Below are positions 23,533-31,223 of a DNA stretch of 64,000 nucleotides, piece by piece. Source of the DNA: Seohaeicola sp024304985 (GTDB lineage Bacteria; Pseudomonadota; Alphaproteobacteria; Rhodobacterales; Rhodobacteraceae); contig NZ_JARAMP010000001.1 of assembly GCF_028802875.1 (NCBI RefSeq), forward strand, positions 1 to 64,000, in the 5' to 3' direction. Both the position numbers and the translations under genes were made by a program. The notes beneath the pieces were generated by a model. It saw only the letters and a program-made list of their open reading frames with translations. It was not told where the DNA came from and did no database searches. Every line of letters begins with the position of its first letter. Within the stretch, counting starts at the first letter, position 1.

Positions 23533-24771
23533 ATGACCACGCCTGACAAGACCATCCTCGTCGTCGGCACCTATGACACCAAGGATGACGAGTTGACCTA
23601 TCTGGCCGAGCGCATCCGCGCGCAGGGGGGTGGGGTGATGTCCATGGATGTGTCGGTTCTGGGGGAGCCGAAGCGGGGCACCGATCTTTCCAAGCATGAG
23701 GTGGCCGAGGCGGGCGGCAGTTCCATTCAGACCGCGATCGACAGCGGGGATGAGAATACCGCGATGCAGATCTTGGCGCAGGGGGCGGCGGTGCTGGCGC
23801 GGCAGTTGCACGCGGCGGGCCGGATCGACGGGGTGATCGTGCTGGGGGGCACGATGGGCACGGATCTGGCGCTGGACCTGTGCGCCGCACTGCCCTTGGG
23901 GGTGCCGAAATATGTCGTCTCGACCGTCAGTTTCTCGGCCATGCTGCCGCCCGAACGGATTGCTGCCGATATCCAGATGATCCTGTGGGCGGGGGGGCTG
24001 TATGGGTTGAATTCGGTGTGCAAATCCTCGCTCAGTCAGGCGGCGGGGGCGGTTTTGGGGGCCGCGCGGGCGGTGGAGCCGCCTCGCCGTGACCGGCCGC
24101 TGATCGGGATGACCAGTTTCGGCAAGACGATCCTGCATTACATGGTGCATCTGAAACCGGCGCTGGAGGCGCGGGGGTTCGAGGTTGCGGTGTTTCACGC
24201 CACCGGCATGGGCGGGCGGGCGTTTGAATCGCTGGCCGCCGAGGGGGCCTTTGCCTGCGTGATGGATTTCGCCACGCAGGAGATCGTGAACCATCACATG
24301 GGATCAGGCATTTCAGCGGGGGCTGACCGCATGACCAATGCAGGATTGCGCGGTATCCCGCAGATTGTGGCCCCGGCCTGCTATGATCTGGTGGACCTGA
24401 TCGGTTGGCAGCCGATCCCGCCGCGTCTGGCGGGACGGCCCACGCATGACCACAACCGGCTTCTGACCTCGACCGTGCTCACGGCTGAGGAGCGGCGCGA
24501 GATTGCGGGGCTTTACGCGCAGAAACTGGCCATGGCGACAGGGCCATCTGCCTTCATCCTGCCGCGCGGCGGGTGCAATGAATGGGACCGGCCCGAAGGC
24601 CCGCTGCATGATGCAGAGGGGTTGGCTGCGTTTTGCGCGGCGATGGAGGGGGCGATGCCCGCCACGACCACGCTGCATGCGCTGGACTGCCATATCAACG
24701 ATGCCGGCTTTGCCGAAAAGGTGCTGGAGATCTTCGACGACTGGGTCGCGCGCGGGATCATCCAAGCCTAG
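23533..24771 (+). CDS. Tm-1-like (UPF0261) ATP-binding protein
   Basis: A 412-aa protein of the Tm-1/UPF0261 family, whose plant member is the viral-resistance factor Tm-1 and whose bacterial role is unclear. N-terminal features are ILVVGTYDTKDDELTYLAERI and VIVLGGTMGTDLA; the C-terminal half has GMTSFGKTI, PRGGCNEWD and LDCHINDAGFAEKV. It starts 12 bases after the kinase gene and closes the tct operon. It may be an ATP-grasp-linked or TIM-barrel enzyme that handles an operon product; no reaction can be assigned. Confidence 0.85.
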   Translation: MTTPDKTILVVGTYDTKDDELTYLAERIRAQGGGVMSMDVSVLGEPKRGTDLSKHEVAEAGGSSIQTAIDSGDENTAMQILAQGAAVLARQLHAAGRIDGVIVLGGTMGTDLALDLCAALPLGVPKYVVSTVSFSAMLPPERIAADIQMILWAGGLYGLNSVCKSSLSQAAGAVLGAARAVEPPRRDRPLIGMTSFGKTILHYMVHLKPALEARGFEVAVFHATGMGGRAFESLAAEGAFACVMDFATQEIVNHHMGSGISAGADRMTNAGLRGIPQIVAPACYDLVDLIGWQPIPPRLAGRPTHDHNRLLTSTVLTAEERREIAGLYAQKLAMATGPSAFILPRGGCNEWDRPEGPLHDAEGLAAFCAAMEGAMPATTTLHALDCHINDAGFAEKVLEIFDDWVARGIIQA

Positions 24772-24780
24772 TCCCTGTTT

Positions 24781-24800
24781 CTTCTTGCCTGAAATATCCC
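24781..24800 (+). repeat. Dispersed intergenic word, copy 5
   Basis: CTTCTTGCCTGAAATATCCC, ten bases after the Tm-1-like gene, a variant of copy 1. Confidence 0.55.
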
Positions 24801-24809
24801 GGGGGAGGC

Positions 24810-24826
24810 GTTCAACAAGGTTGAAC
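24810..24826. repeat. Perfect inverted repeat in a convergent spacer
   Basis: GTTCAAC (24810-24816) and GTTGAAC (24820-24826) flank a 3-base loop between the convergent Tm-1-like and MarR genes. It may be a bidirectional terminator lacking a T tract. An operator is less likely because no promoter starts here. Confidence 0.5.
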
Positions 24827-24857
24827 GTCGGGTGCAGCGCCCCCTGCCCCGCCTGTT

Positions 24858-25313
24858 TCAGCCGCGCGTGTCGCGGTCCAGCGCGTCCAGTTCGTTCAGC
24901 AGGTCCAAAAGCGCGTCGAGTTTGTCCGCGCCGAAGCTTTCGCGCAGCCATGCGTTCAGGCGCTGGCTTTCCTTGAGGTTGTCGGCGATCAGCTGCCGCC
25001 CCGCAGCGGTGATGCTGACCAGTTGGCGGCGTTTGTCGGTGGGATGGGCTTCGCGGGTGATGAGGCCCTTGGCGGTCAGGGTTTGCAGGATCCGCGTCAG
25101 GCTGGGCATCAGCAGGCAGGAGCGGTCGGCGATTTCTGTCGGATCAAGCGTGCCGCGTTCGGCCAGCACGCGCAGGACGCGCCATTGCTGTTCAGTGACA
25201 CCCACATCGGCCAGCATGGCGCGGATCGGCCCCATGACCTTTTCCCGCGCGCGCAGCAGCGCGATGGGCAGGGAACGGTTCGTTTCGGGGGCGGTGTCGC
25301 GGGTGATGTCCAT
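24858..25313 (-). CDS. hpaR: MarR-family repressor of the homoprotocatechuate genes (HpaR/HpcR type)
   Basis: A 151-aa winged-helix protein resembling HpaR/HpcR. It has an N-terminal RSLPIALLRAREKVMGPIR, the reading helix LDPTEIADRSCLLMPSLTRI and the wing THPTDKRRQLVSIT-like segment (HPTDKRRQLV). ATG 25313 has AGGGGG upstream. It diverges from hpaF over a 99-bp spacer that carries the perfect palindrome TTAACATGTTAA. HpaR proteins repress the hpa genes and respond to 4-hydroxyphenylacetate or its dihydroxy form. The same palindrome elsewhere in the window suggests a wider regulon. Confidence 0.85.
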   Translation of the reverse strand: MDITRDTAPETNRSLPIALLRAREKVMGPIRAMLADVGVTEQQWRVLRVLAERGTLDPTEIADRSCLLMPSLTRILQTLTAKGLITREAHPTDKRRQLVSITAAGRQLIADNLKESQRLNAWLRESFGADKLDALLDLLNELDALDRDTRG

Positions 25314-25357
25314 GCCCCCTATCTGCCCCGGTTTCGCGGCACAGGCAATATGGGGGC

Positions 25358-25390
25358 TTGACGCAGTTTGCATTTTACTTAACATGTTAA
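25358..25390 (+). promoter_or_regulatory. hpa operon promoter with overlapping HpaR-type operator
   Basis: TTGACG (25358-25363) and TAACAT (25380-25385) are spaced by 16 bases. The perfect 12-bp palindrome TTAACATGTTAA (25379-25390) covers the -10 element, so a bound repressor would exclude RNA polymerase. The hpaF start is 22 bases further on. Confidence 0.65.
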
Positions 25391-25412
25391 TGGCAAGGTC
25401 AGGGGAGGGGTC

Positions 25413-25796
25413 ATGCCGCATATCACCATCGACTATTCGGCCAATCTGGAGCCAGAGGTGGATATCGCCGCCCTCTGTGATCTGTTGCGGCGTGCCGCAA
25501 TTGAGACGGGTGAGTTTCCGGTGGCGGGTGTGCGGGTGCGCGCCTTTGCCGCCCGCCATGTGAGCATCGCCGATGGCAACCCGGATCATGGGTATATCGA
25601 CATTGGCGTGCGGCTGCGCGGCGGGCGTGATTTGGCCACGCGGGAGCGGGCGACGGCGCATATTTTCGCTGCGGCTGAGGAGTTTTTGGCCCCGGTGATG
25701 GCGCGACGGTCTTTGGCGCTGTCGCTGGAGATGCGGGATATTGATCCGGCGCTGTCGCCCAAGACTGGCTCGATCCGCGACCATTTGAAGGACTGA
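25413..25796 (+). CDS. hpaF: 5-carboxymethyl-2-hydroxymuconate delta-isomerase
   Basis: A 127-aa tautomerase-superfamily enzyme. The catalytic amino-terminal proline is exposed after removal of the first Met (MPHITIDYSANLE). The later YIDIGVRLRGGRD and SLEMRDIDP are family features. It isomerises 5-carboxymethyl-2-hydroxymuconate in the homoprotocatechuate meta-cleavage pathway. It is the first gene of the operon, with hpaE four bases downstream. Confidence 0.9.
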   Translation: MPHITIDYSANLEPEVDIAALCDLLRRAAIETGEFPVAGVRVRAFAARHVSIADGNPDHGYIDIGVRLRGGRDLATRERATAHIFAAAEEFLAPVMARRSLALSLEMRDIDPALSPKTGSIRDHLKD

Positions 25797-25800
25797 TCTG

Positions 25801-27321
25801 ATGAGTGAGACCTCTGCGCTGGATGCGAATATGGCCAAGCTGCGCCCCATATTGGCGCGTATTGCCGCGACAGGTGTGATGAACCGGATCGGCGGGGTGG
25901 ATTGTCCGGCATCAGATGGCGCGACCTTTGCCAATCATTCACCCGTCGATGAAAGCCTGATCTGTCAGGTGGCGCGGGGGACGGTTGCGGATATTGATGC
26001 GGCGGCGGCAGCGGCCAAGGCGGCGTTCCCGGCGTGGCGGGATATGGAGGCGGCGGCGCGGAAGAAAATCCTGCACAAGATCGCGGATGGGATTGTGGCG
26101 CGGGCCGAGGAGATTGCGCTGGCCGAGTGCTGGGATACCGGCCAGGCGTTGCGCTTCATGTCGAAGGCGGCATTGCGCGGGGCCGAGAATTTCCGGTTCT
26201 TCGCCGACAAGGCTCTGTCGGCGCGGGATGGGCAGCACCTGCCCTCGCCCACGCTCATGAACATCACCACCCGCGTGCCGATTGGGCCGGTGGGGGTGAT
26301 CACGCCGTGGAACACGCCGTTCATGCTGTCCACATGGAAGATCGCGCCTGCGCTGGCGGCTGGCTGCACGGTGGTGCACAAACCCGCCGAGTTCAGCCCG
26401 GTGACAGCGCGTATCCTGCTGGAGATCGCCGAGGAGGCCGGTCTTCCGCCGGGGGTGTGGAACCTTGTCAACGGGTTGGGAGAGGAGGCAGGGCGCGCCC
26501 TGACCGAGCATCCCGATATCAAGGCGATTGCGTTTGTGGGAGAATCCAAGACCGGTTCGATGATCATGAAGCAGGGGGCGGATACGCTCAAGCGGGTGCA
26601 TTTCGAGTTGGGCGGGAAGAACCCGGTGATCGTGTTTGACGATGCCGATCTGGACCGCGCGCTGGATGCGGCGATTTTCATGATCTATTCGCTGAATGGG
26701 GAGCGGTGCACATCGTCATCGCGGCTGCTGGTGCAATCCTCGATCGCGGAAGCGTTTACCGCCAAGCTGATCGAGCGGGTCAACCAGATCAAGGTCGGGC
26801 ATCCGCTGGACCCCGCGACCGAAGTGGGGCCGCTGATCCACAAGGTGCATTTCGACAAGGTATGCAGCTATTTCGACGTGGCGCGCAGCGAAGGGGCGAT
26901 GATTGCCGCGGGGGGCGCGGCTCTGGATCAGCCGGGGCATTATGTGCGTCCGACTCTGTTCACGGGCGCGCGGGCCGATATGCGGATCGCGCAGGAGGAG
27001 ATTTTCGGGCCTGTGTTGACCGCGATCCCGTTTGAGACGGAGGCAGAGGCGTTGGAGATTGCCAATGGCGTGGCTTATGGGCTGACCGCCTATGTCTGGA
27101 CCAATGACCTGACCCGCGCGCTGCGGGTGACACATGCGCTGGAAGCCGGGATGATCTGGGTGAATTCGGAGAATGTGCGTCACCTGCCGACGCCTTTCGG
27201 CGGGGTCAAGGCGAGCGGCATCGGGCGCGATGGCGGCGATTGGTCGTTTGATTTCTACATGGAGCAGAAACATATCGGTCTGGCCTTGGGCCAGCACCCC
27301 ATCCCCCGGCTTGGCGCCTGA
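25801..27321 (+). CDS. hpaE: 5-carboxymethyl-2-hydroxymuconate semialdehyde dehydrogenase
   Basis: A 506-aa NAD-dependent ALDH. Catalytic residues are Glu269 in HFELGGKNP and Cys303 in NGERCTSSSR; the cofactor segment is GVITPWNTPFMLSTWK. It oxidises the semialdehyde formed by HpaD ring cleavage. Its placement between hpaF and hpaD, and the HpaE-like C-terminal segment VRHLPTPFGGVKASGIGRDG, make the assignment firm. Confidence 0.93.
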   Translation: MSETSALDANMAKLRPILARIAATGVMNRIGGVDCPASDGATFANHSPVDESLICQVARGTVADIDAAAAAAKAAFPAWRDMEAAARKKILHKIADGIVARAEEIALAECWDTGQALRFMSKAALRGAENFRFFADKALSARDGQHLPSPTLMNITTRVPIGPVGVITPWNTPFMLSTWKIAPALAAGCTVVHKPAEFSPVTARILLEIAEEAGLPPGVWNLVNGLGEEAGRALTEHPDIKAIAFVGESKTGSMIMKQGADTLKRVHFELGGKNPVIVFDDADLDRALDAAIFMIYSLNGERCTSSSRLLVQSSIAEAFTAKLIERVNQIKVGHPLDPATEVGPLIHKVHFDKVCSYFDVARSEGAMIAAGGAALDQPGHYVRPTLFTGARADMRIAQEEIFGPVLTAIPFETEAEALEIANGVAYGLTAYVWTNDLTRALRVTHALEAGMIWVNSENVRHLPTPFGGVKASGIGRDGGDWSFDFYMEQKHIGLALGQHPIPRLGA

Positions 27322-27336
27322 GAAGGAGGATCACAG

Positions 27337-28317
27337 ATGCCCGTCCCCGCCCCGGTTCTTTACCCGCCTTTCAACATCGTCCGTCTGTCCCATGTGGAAT
27401 ACCGCGTGACCGATCTGGCAGCCTCGCGCGCGTTTTATGTGGACACGCTGGGTTTGCAGGTCACGCATGAGGATGCGGAGACCATTTATTTAAGGGCGAT
27501 GGAGGAGCGCGGGCACCATTGCATCGTGCTGCGCCGCGCGGATGCGGCGAGCGTCGGTGTGCTGGGGTTCAAGCTGTTCGATCATCCCGATCTGGACAAG
27601 GCCGAGGCGTTCTTTCGGGGCAAGGGCTTGCCGGTGGAGTGGGTCGAGCGGCCCTTTGTCGGACGCGTGCTGCGGACCTGCGATCCGTTTGGCATTCCGC
27701 TGGAATTCTATGTGCGGATGGACCGCCTGCCGCCGATCCATCAGAAATACGCGCTGTATAAGGGTGTGAAGCCGCTACGGATCGACCATTTCAACATGTT
27801 TTCCAGCGATGTGGATGCCAGTGTCGCGTTCTATAACGAGATCGGGTTCCGCGTGACCGAGTATACCGAGGATGACGCGAGCGGGAAGCTGTGGGCGGCG
27901 TGGATGCATCGCAAGGGCGGGGTGCATGATGTTGCGTTCACCAACGGGACCGGGCCACGCTTGCATCATACGGCGTTCTGGGTGCCCAATCCGCTGGCGA
28001 TCATTGATCTGCTCGATCTGATGGCGACCACGGGATATGTCGCCAGTATCGAGCGCGGGCCGGGGCGGCATGGGATTTCGAATGCGTTTTTCCTGTATAT
28101 CCGCGACCCGGATGGGCACCGCATCGAGATTTATTGCTCGGACTATCAGACGGTTGATCCTGATCTGGAGCCGATCCGCTGGAGCCTGACCGACCCGCAG
28201 CGCCAGACTTTGTGGGGGGCACCCGCGCCGCGCAGCTGGTTCGAGGAGGGCAGCCAGTTCGACGGCGTCGCGGTAGCGGAATCCGCGTTGAAGGCGCAGC
28301 CCATCATCGCGCCGTGA
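27337..28317 (+). CDS. hpaD: 3,4-dihydroxyphenylacetate (homoprotocatechuate) 2,3-dioxygenase
   Basis: A 326-aa type I (vicinal oxygen chelate) extradiol dioxygenase with two glyoxalase-like modules. Predicted Fe/Mn ligands in the C-terminal module are His151 (RIDHFNMF), His210 or His211 (PRLHHTAFW) and Glu264 (RIEIYCSDY). Their spacing agrees with the Brevibacterium HPCD enzyme. It opens the ring of homoprotocatechuate next to the hydroxyl pair. It is unrelated to the type II HpaD of E. coli despite the shared name. It starts 15 bases after hpaE with a GAAGGAGG site. Confidence 0.92.
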   Translation: MPVPAPVLYPPFNIVRLSHVEYRVTDLAASRAFYVDTLGLQVTHEDAETIYLRAMEERGHHCIVLRRADAASVGVLGFKLFDHPDLDKAEAFFRGKGLPVEWVERPFVGRVLRTCDPFGIPLEFYVRMDRLPPIHQKYALYKGVKPLRIDHFNMFSSDVDASVAFYNEIGFRVTEYTEDDASGKLWAAWMHRKGGVHDVAFTNGTGPRLHHTAFWVPNPLAIIDLLDLMATTGYVASIERGPGRHGISNAFFLYIRDPDGHRIEIYCSDYQTVDPDLEPIRWSLTDPQRQTLWGAPAPRSWFEEGSQFDGVAVAESALKAQPIIAP

Positions 28318-28338
28318 GCCTGCGGTGACGGCGGGTTT

Positions 28339-28360
28339 GAGTATTTTTGGCAAGATGAAG
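28339..28360 (+). repeat. Dispersed intergenic word, copy 6
   Basis: The word GAGTATTTTTGGCAAGATGA with AG after it, identical to copy 3. It lies inside the hpa operon between hpaD and the FAH-family gene and ends 14 bases before the latter's start, so it is transcribed and may overlap the ribosome-binding region. Confidence 0.65.
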
Positions 28361-28374
28361 CGGGGGGCAGCGCG

Positions 28375-29232
28375 ATGCGGTTTGCGACGGTGAGGGCCGA
28401 GGGGCGGCAGCTTTACGGGGCTGTGGTTGAGGGTGGATTCGTGGCGCTGTCGGGTGATTTTCCGCAGTGGCCCAGCTTGCGCGAGGTGATCGCGGCAGAT
28501 GGCTTGGGGGCGCTGGAGGCGGCGACGGAGGGGCGCGGGGTCACGCATCCCGAGGGGCGGTTCGATTGGGACCTGCCGATCCCGGCGCCGGAGAAGATCA
28601 TCTGTGTGGGAGTGAACTTTCCTGACCGCAATGCCGAGTATAAGGACGGGCAAGAGGCGCCGCCCAACATGTCGTTGTTCATCCGCTTTGCGCGGTCCTT
28701 TACCGGGCATGGGCAGGCATTGATCAGGCCGCCCGAGACGCCGCAGCTGGATTATGAGGGCGAGATTGCCGTGGTGATCGGCAAGGGCGGGCGGCGGATC
28801 GCGGAAGCTCAGGCGCTGGATCATGTTGCGGCGCTGAGCCTGTGCAACGAGGGCACGTTGCGCGATTGGGTGCGCCATGCGAAATTCAACGTGACGCAGG
28901 GCAAGAATTGGGATCGCTCCGGCGCGATGGGGCCTTGGCTGGTGCCATTTACGGACCCCGCGCAGATTCTGGACGTGCATTTGCAGACGCGGGTGAATGG
29001 CGAGGTCCGGCAGGATGATCGCACGGGGCGGATGCTGTTCCCGGTGGCGCGGCAGATCGCCTATATCTCGACCTTCACGACACTTGTGCCCGGCGACATC
29101 ATCGTGACGGGGACGCCCACGGGGGCGGGGGCGCGGTTTGATCCGCCGCGCTATCTGGTGCCCGGCGATGTGATCGAGGTGGAGGCCGAGGGGATCGGAG
29201 TGCTGCGCAATACCGTGGAGGATGAGGCATGA
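28375..29232 (+). CDS. hpaG: Fumarylacetoacetate hydrolase-family enzyme, HpaG-like decarboxylase/isomerase
   Basis: A 285-aa single-domain FAH-fold protein. The metal site is in LDYEGEIAVVIGKGG with the paired Glu residues; IICVGVNFPDRNAEY and DIIVTGTPTGAGARFDPP are also typical. HpaG decarboxylates 5-oxopent-3-ene-1,2,5-tricarboxylate and isomerises the product. The E. coli protein is a tandem duplication, while this one has a single unit, as in many alphaproteobacteria. Its end overlaps the hpaH start by four bases. Confidence 0.85.
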   Translation: MRFATVRAEGRQLYGAVVEGGFVALSGDFPQWPSLREVIAADGLGALEAATEGRGVTHPEGRFDWDLPIPAPEKIICVGVNFPDRNAEYKDGQEAPPNMSLFIRFARSFTGHGQALIRPPETPQLDYEGEIAVVIGKGGRRIAEAQALDHVAALSLCNEGTLRDWVRHAKFNVTQGKNWDRSGAMGPWLVPFTDPAQILDVHLQTRVNGEVRQDDRTGRMLFPVARQIAYISTFTTLVPGDIIVTGTPTGAGARFDPPRYLVPGDVIEVEAEGIGVLRNTVEDEA

Positions 29233-30035
29233 CTGAGGCAGAGATCGCGGCGGCGGGTGAGGCGCTGTTTCAGGCGGAAGTGACAGGGCGGCAGATCGGT
29301 TTGTTGTCGATCGCCCATCCCGGCATGACGATGGATGATGCCTATGGCGTGCAGAAGGCGCTGGTGGCGCGGCGGCTGGCGGCGGGGCGACGGGTGATCG
29401 GGTGGAAGATTGGCCTCACGTCACGCGCGATGCAGGCGGCGCTGAACATCGATATCCCCGACAGCGGGGTGTTGATGGATGACATGGGTTTCGACAGCGG
29501 GGCCGTGATCCCGCGCGGGCGGTTCATCCAGCCGCGGGTCGAGGCGGAAATTGCGTTCGTGATGAAAGCGCCTTTGGCGGGCGGATCGGTGACGCGCGCC
29601 GATGTGGTGGCGGCGACGGATTATGTGACGCCTGCGCTGGAGATATTGGACACGCGCATCCTGCGGGCTGATCCTGCCACGGGGCAGACGCGGCGGATCT
29701 TTGATACCATTGCCGACAATGCCGCCAATGCGGGGATCGTGACGGGATCGCAGCGCCATGCGGTGGACGCGGTCGATATGCGCTGGGTGGGCGCGATCCT
29801 GACGCGGGATGGAGAGGTCGAAGAGACGGGGCTGGGCGCCGGGGTCCTGAACGATCCGGTCGAGGCGGTGGTCTGGCTGGCGCGGCGGATGGCACTGTAT
29901 GGGCAGCGAATCGAGGCGGGACAGGTGATCCTGTCGGGCAGCTTCATCCGGCCTGTGGAATGTCCGCCCGGTTGCCGGATCGCGGCGGATTTCGGCGATT
30001 TCGGGCAGGTCGCGGTGGCGTTTGCGGCGACCTGA
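29229..30035 (+). CDS. hpaH: 2-oxohept-4-ene-1,7-dioate hydratase
   Basis: A 268-aa hydratase of the MhpD/HpaH group in the FAH superfamily. Recognisable parts are GRRVIGWKIGLTSRAMQ, PRVEAEIAFVMKAPL (metal-binding Glu pair), ALEILDTRI and VILSGSFIRPVECPPGC. It adds water to 2-oxohept-4-ene-1,7-dioate, producing the substrate of HpaI, whose gene is at 9080. It overlaps hpaG as ATGA and ends the operon. Confidence 0.92.
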   Translation: MTEAEIAAAGEALFQAEVTGRQIGLLSIAHPGMTMDDAYGVQKALVARRLAAGRRVIGWKIGLTSRAMQAALNIDIPDSGVLMDDMGFDSGAVIPRGRFIQPRVEAEIAFVMKAPLAGGSVTRADVVAATDYVTPALEILDTRILRADPATGQTRRIFDTIADNAANAGIVTGSQRHAVDAVDMRWVGAILTRDGEVEETGLGAGVLNDPVEAVVWLARRMALYGQRIEAGQVILSGSFIRPVECPPGCRIAADFGDFGQVAVAFAAT

Positions 30036-30343
30036 CGGGGCTGTGCGCGGGGCGCAATCGTGGCCCGCGCAACCGGCCTTTGTCCGCAATGCAGAATTTT
30101 ATCCCGAAAATGCGTATTCCGCTGCGTCAGGCAGGGGCAAATCTGTTGACGGATTTGGGTAAACATGGAGAGGTAGGGCCAGTTTGAGGTCGCTGCCTGT
30201 TCCACCATTGGATGCAGGATCACATCACCTCGGACCCCGCACCGGACCTTTTGGAGGAGGGCCGTTCGCAGGGCAAAAGAATAACGGCGCAAAGCCGGGG
30301 CACCCTGCACCACAAGCGGGGGCCGCAAAACAGGGAGGATCGC
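30036..30343 (+). other. 308-bp spacer with hairpins before the liv operon
   Basis: No gene is seen. A 7-bp stem GCGCGGG/CCCGCGC (30045-30070) may end hpa transcription, although no T run follows. An AT-rich inverted repeat ATTTT/AAAAT (30096-30111) could be an operator. Further on, CGGC/GCCG (30285-30297) and GCGG/CCGC (inside 30316-30327) form small hairpins. CCCTG (30303-30307) could pair with CAGGG (30331-30335), which touches the livH ribosome site GGGAGG. The leader may thus be folded, but by eye the evidence is modest. Confidence 0.4.
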
Positions 30344-31219
30344 GTGGAGGTTTTGCAACTTCTGATCAGCGGGCTTGCGAATGGCTGTGTCTACGGCCTC
30401 ATCGCGCTGGGCTTTGTGCTGATCTACAAGGCCACGGAGGCCGTGAATTTCGCGCAAGGCGATTTCATGATGCTGGGGGCTTTCGTGACCCTTGGGCTGG
30501 TCAATCCCGAATATGCGGGCATTCCGTTCTGGCTGGCGCTGCCTTTGGTGTTCATCATCATGGGTCTGCTGGGCTATCTGCTGGATATCGTGGTGCTGCG
30601 GGCGGTCTTTGGCCAAAGCCAGGTGGCGGTGATCATCGTGACCATCGCCTTGGGTTTCGTGATCCGGTTTGCGGTGGGCGAGATCTGGGGGCATGAGCCG
30701 CAATCGCTACGCTCGCCACTGGCCTTGGGCGATGTGCGGATCGGGGATCTGGTGCTGGGTCTGGCGGATATTGCCGTGATCATCGTCACATTGATCATGA
30801 CCTTGCTGCTGTGGCAGTTCTTTCAGCATACCAAGATGGGGCTTGCGATGCAGGCGGCCAGCCAGAACCAGATGGCGGCCTATTACATGGGGATTCCTGT
30901 CAAGCGGATACAGGGCATGGTCTGGGCCTTGGCGGGGATCGTGGCGGCGGTTGCGGGTATCCTCTACGCCTCAAAGGGGGCGCTTGATCCGACCGCGGGC
31001 TTCATCGGGATCAAGGCCTTTGCCGCGGCGGTGATCGGCGGGTTCGGGAGTTTGCCGGGCGCGTTGCTGGGTGGGCTGATCGTTGGTGTGATCGAGCCTT
31101 TCGCCGCGCGCTACCTGCCGCCGGGCTGGAGCCAGATCGCGCCCTATGCGCTGCTGATCGCGGTCCTGCTGTTCCGCCCCCACGGCCTGTTCGCGCAGGT
31201 CCGAGCGAAGAAGGTGTGA
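30344..31219 (+). CDS. livH: Branched-chain-amino-acid-type ABC transporter permease, LivH
   Basis: A 291-aa LivH-type permease. LLISGLANGCVYGLIALGFVL begins the first membrane span, followed by VNFAQGDFMMLGAF and the C-terminal KAFAAAVIGGFGSLPGALLGG. The frame is open further upstream, but GTG 30344 is chosen. It has GGGAGG five bases before it, and the protein then starts right at the first helix as in the family. First gene of livHMGF-ligase-livJ. The acyl-CoA ligase in the operon suggests an organic acid, perhaps an aromatic one, as the cargo. Confidence 0.9.
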   Translation: MEVLQLLISGLANGCVYGLIALGFVLIYKATEAVNFAQGDFMMLGAFVTLGLVNPEYAGIPFWLALPLVFIIMGLLGYLLDIVVLRAVFGQSQVAVIIVTIALGFVIRFAVGEIWGHEPQSLRSPLALGDVRIGDLVLGLADIAVIIVTLIMTLLLWQFFQHTKMGLAMQAASQNQMAAYYMGIPVKRIQGMVWALAGIVAAVAGILYASKGALDPTAGFIGIKAFAAAVIGGFGSLPGALLGGLIVGVIEPFAARYLPPGWSQIAPYALLIAVLLFRPHGLFAQVRAKKV

Positions 31220-31223
31220 TGCG

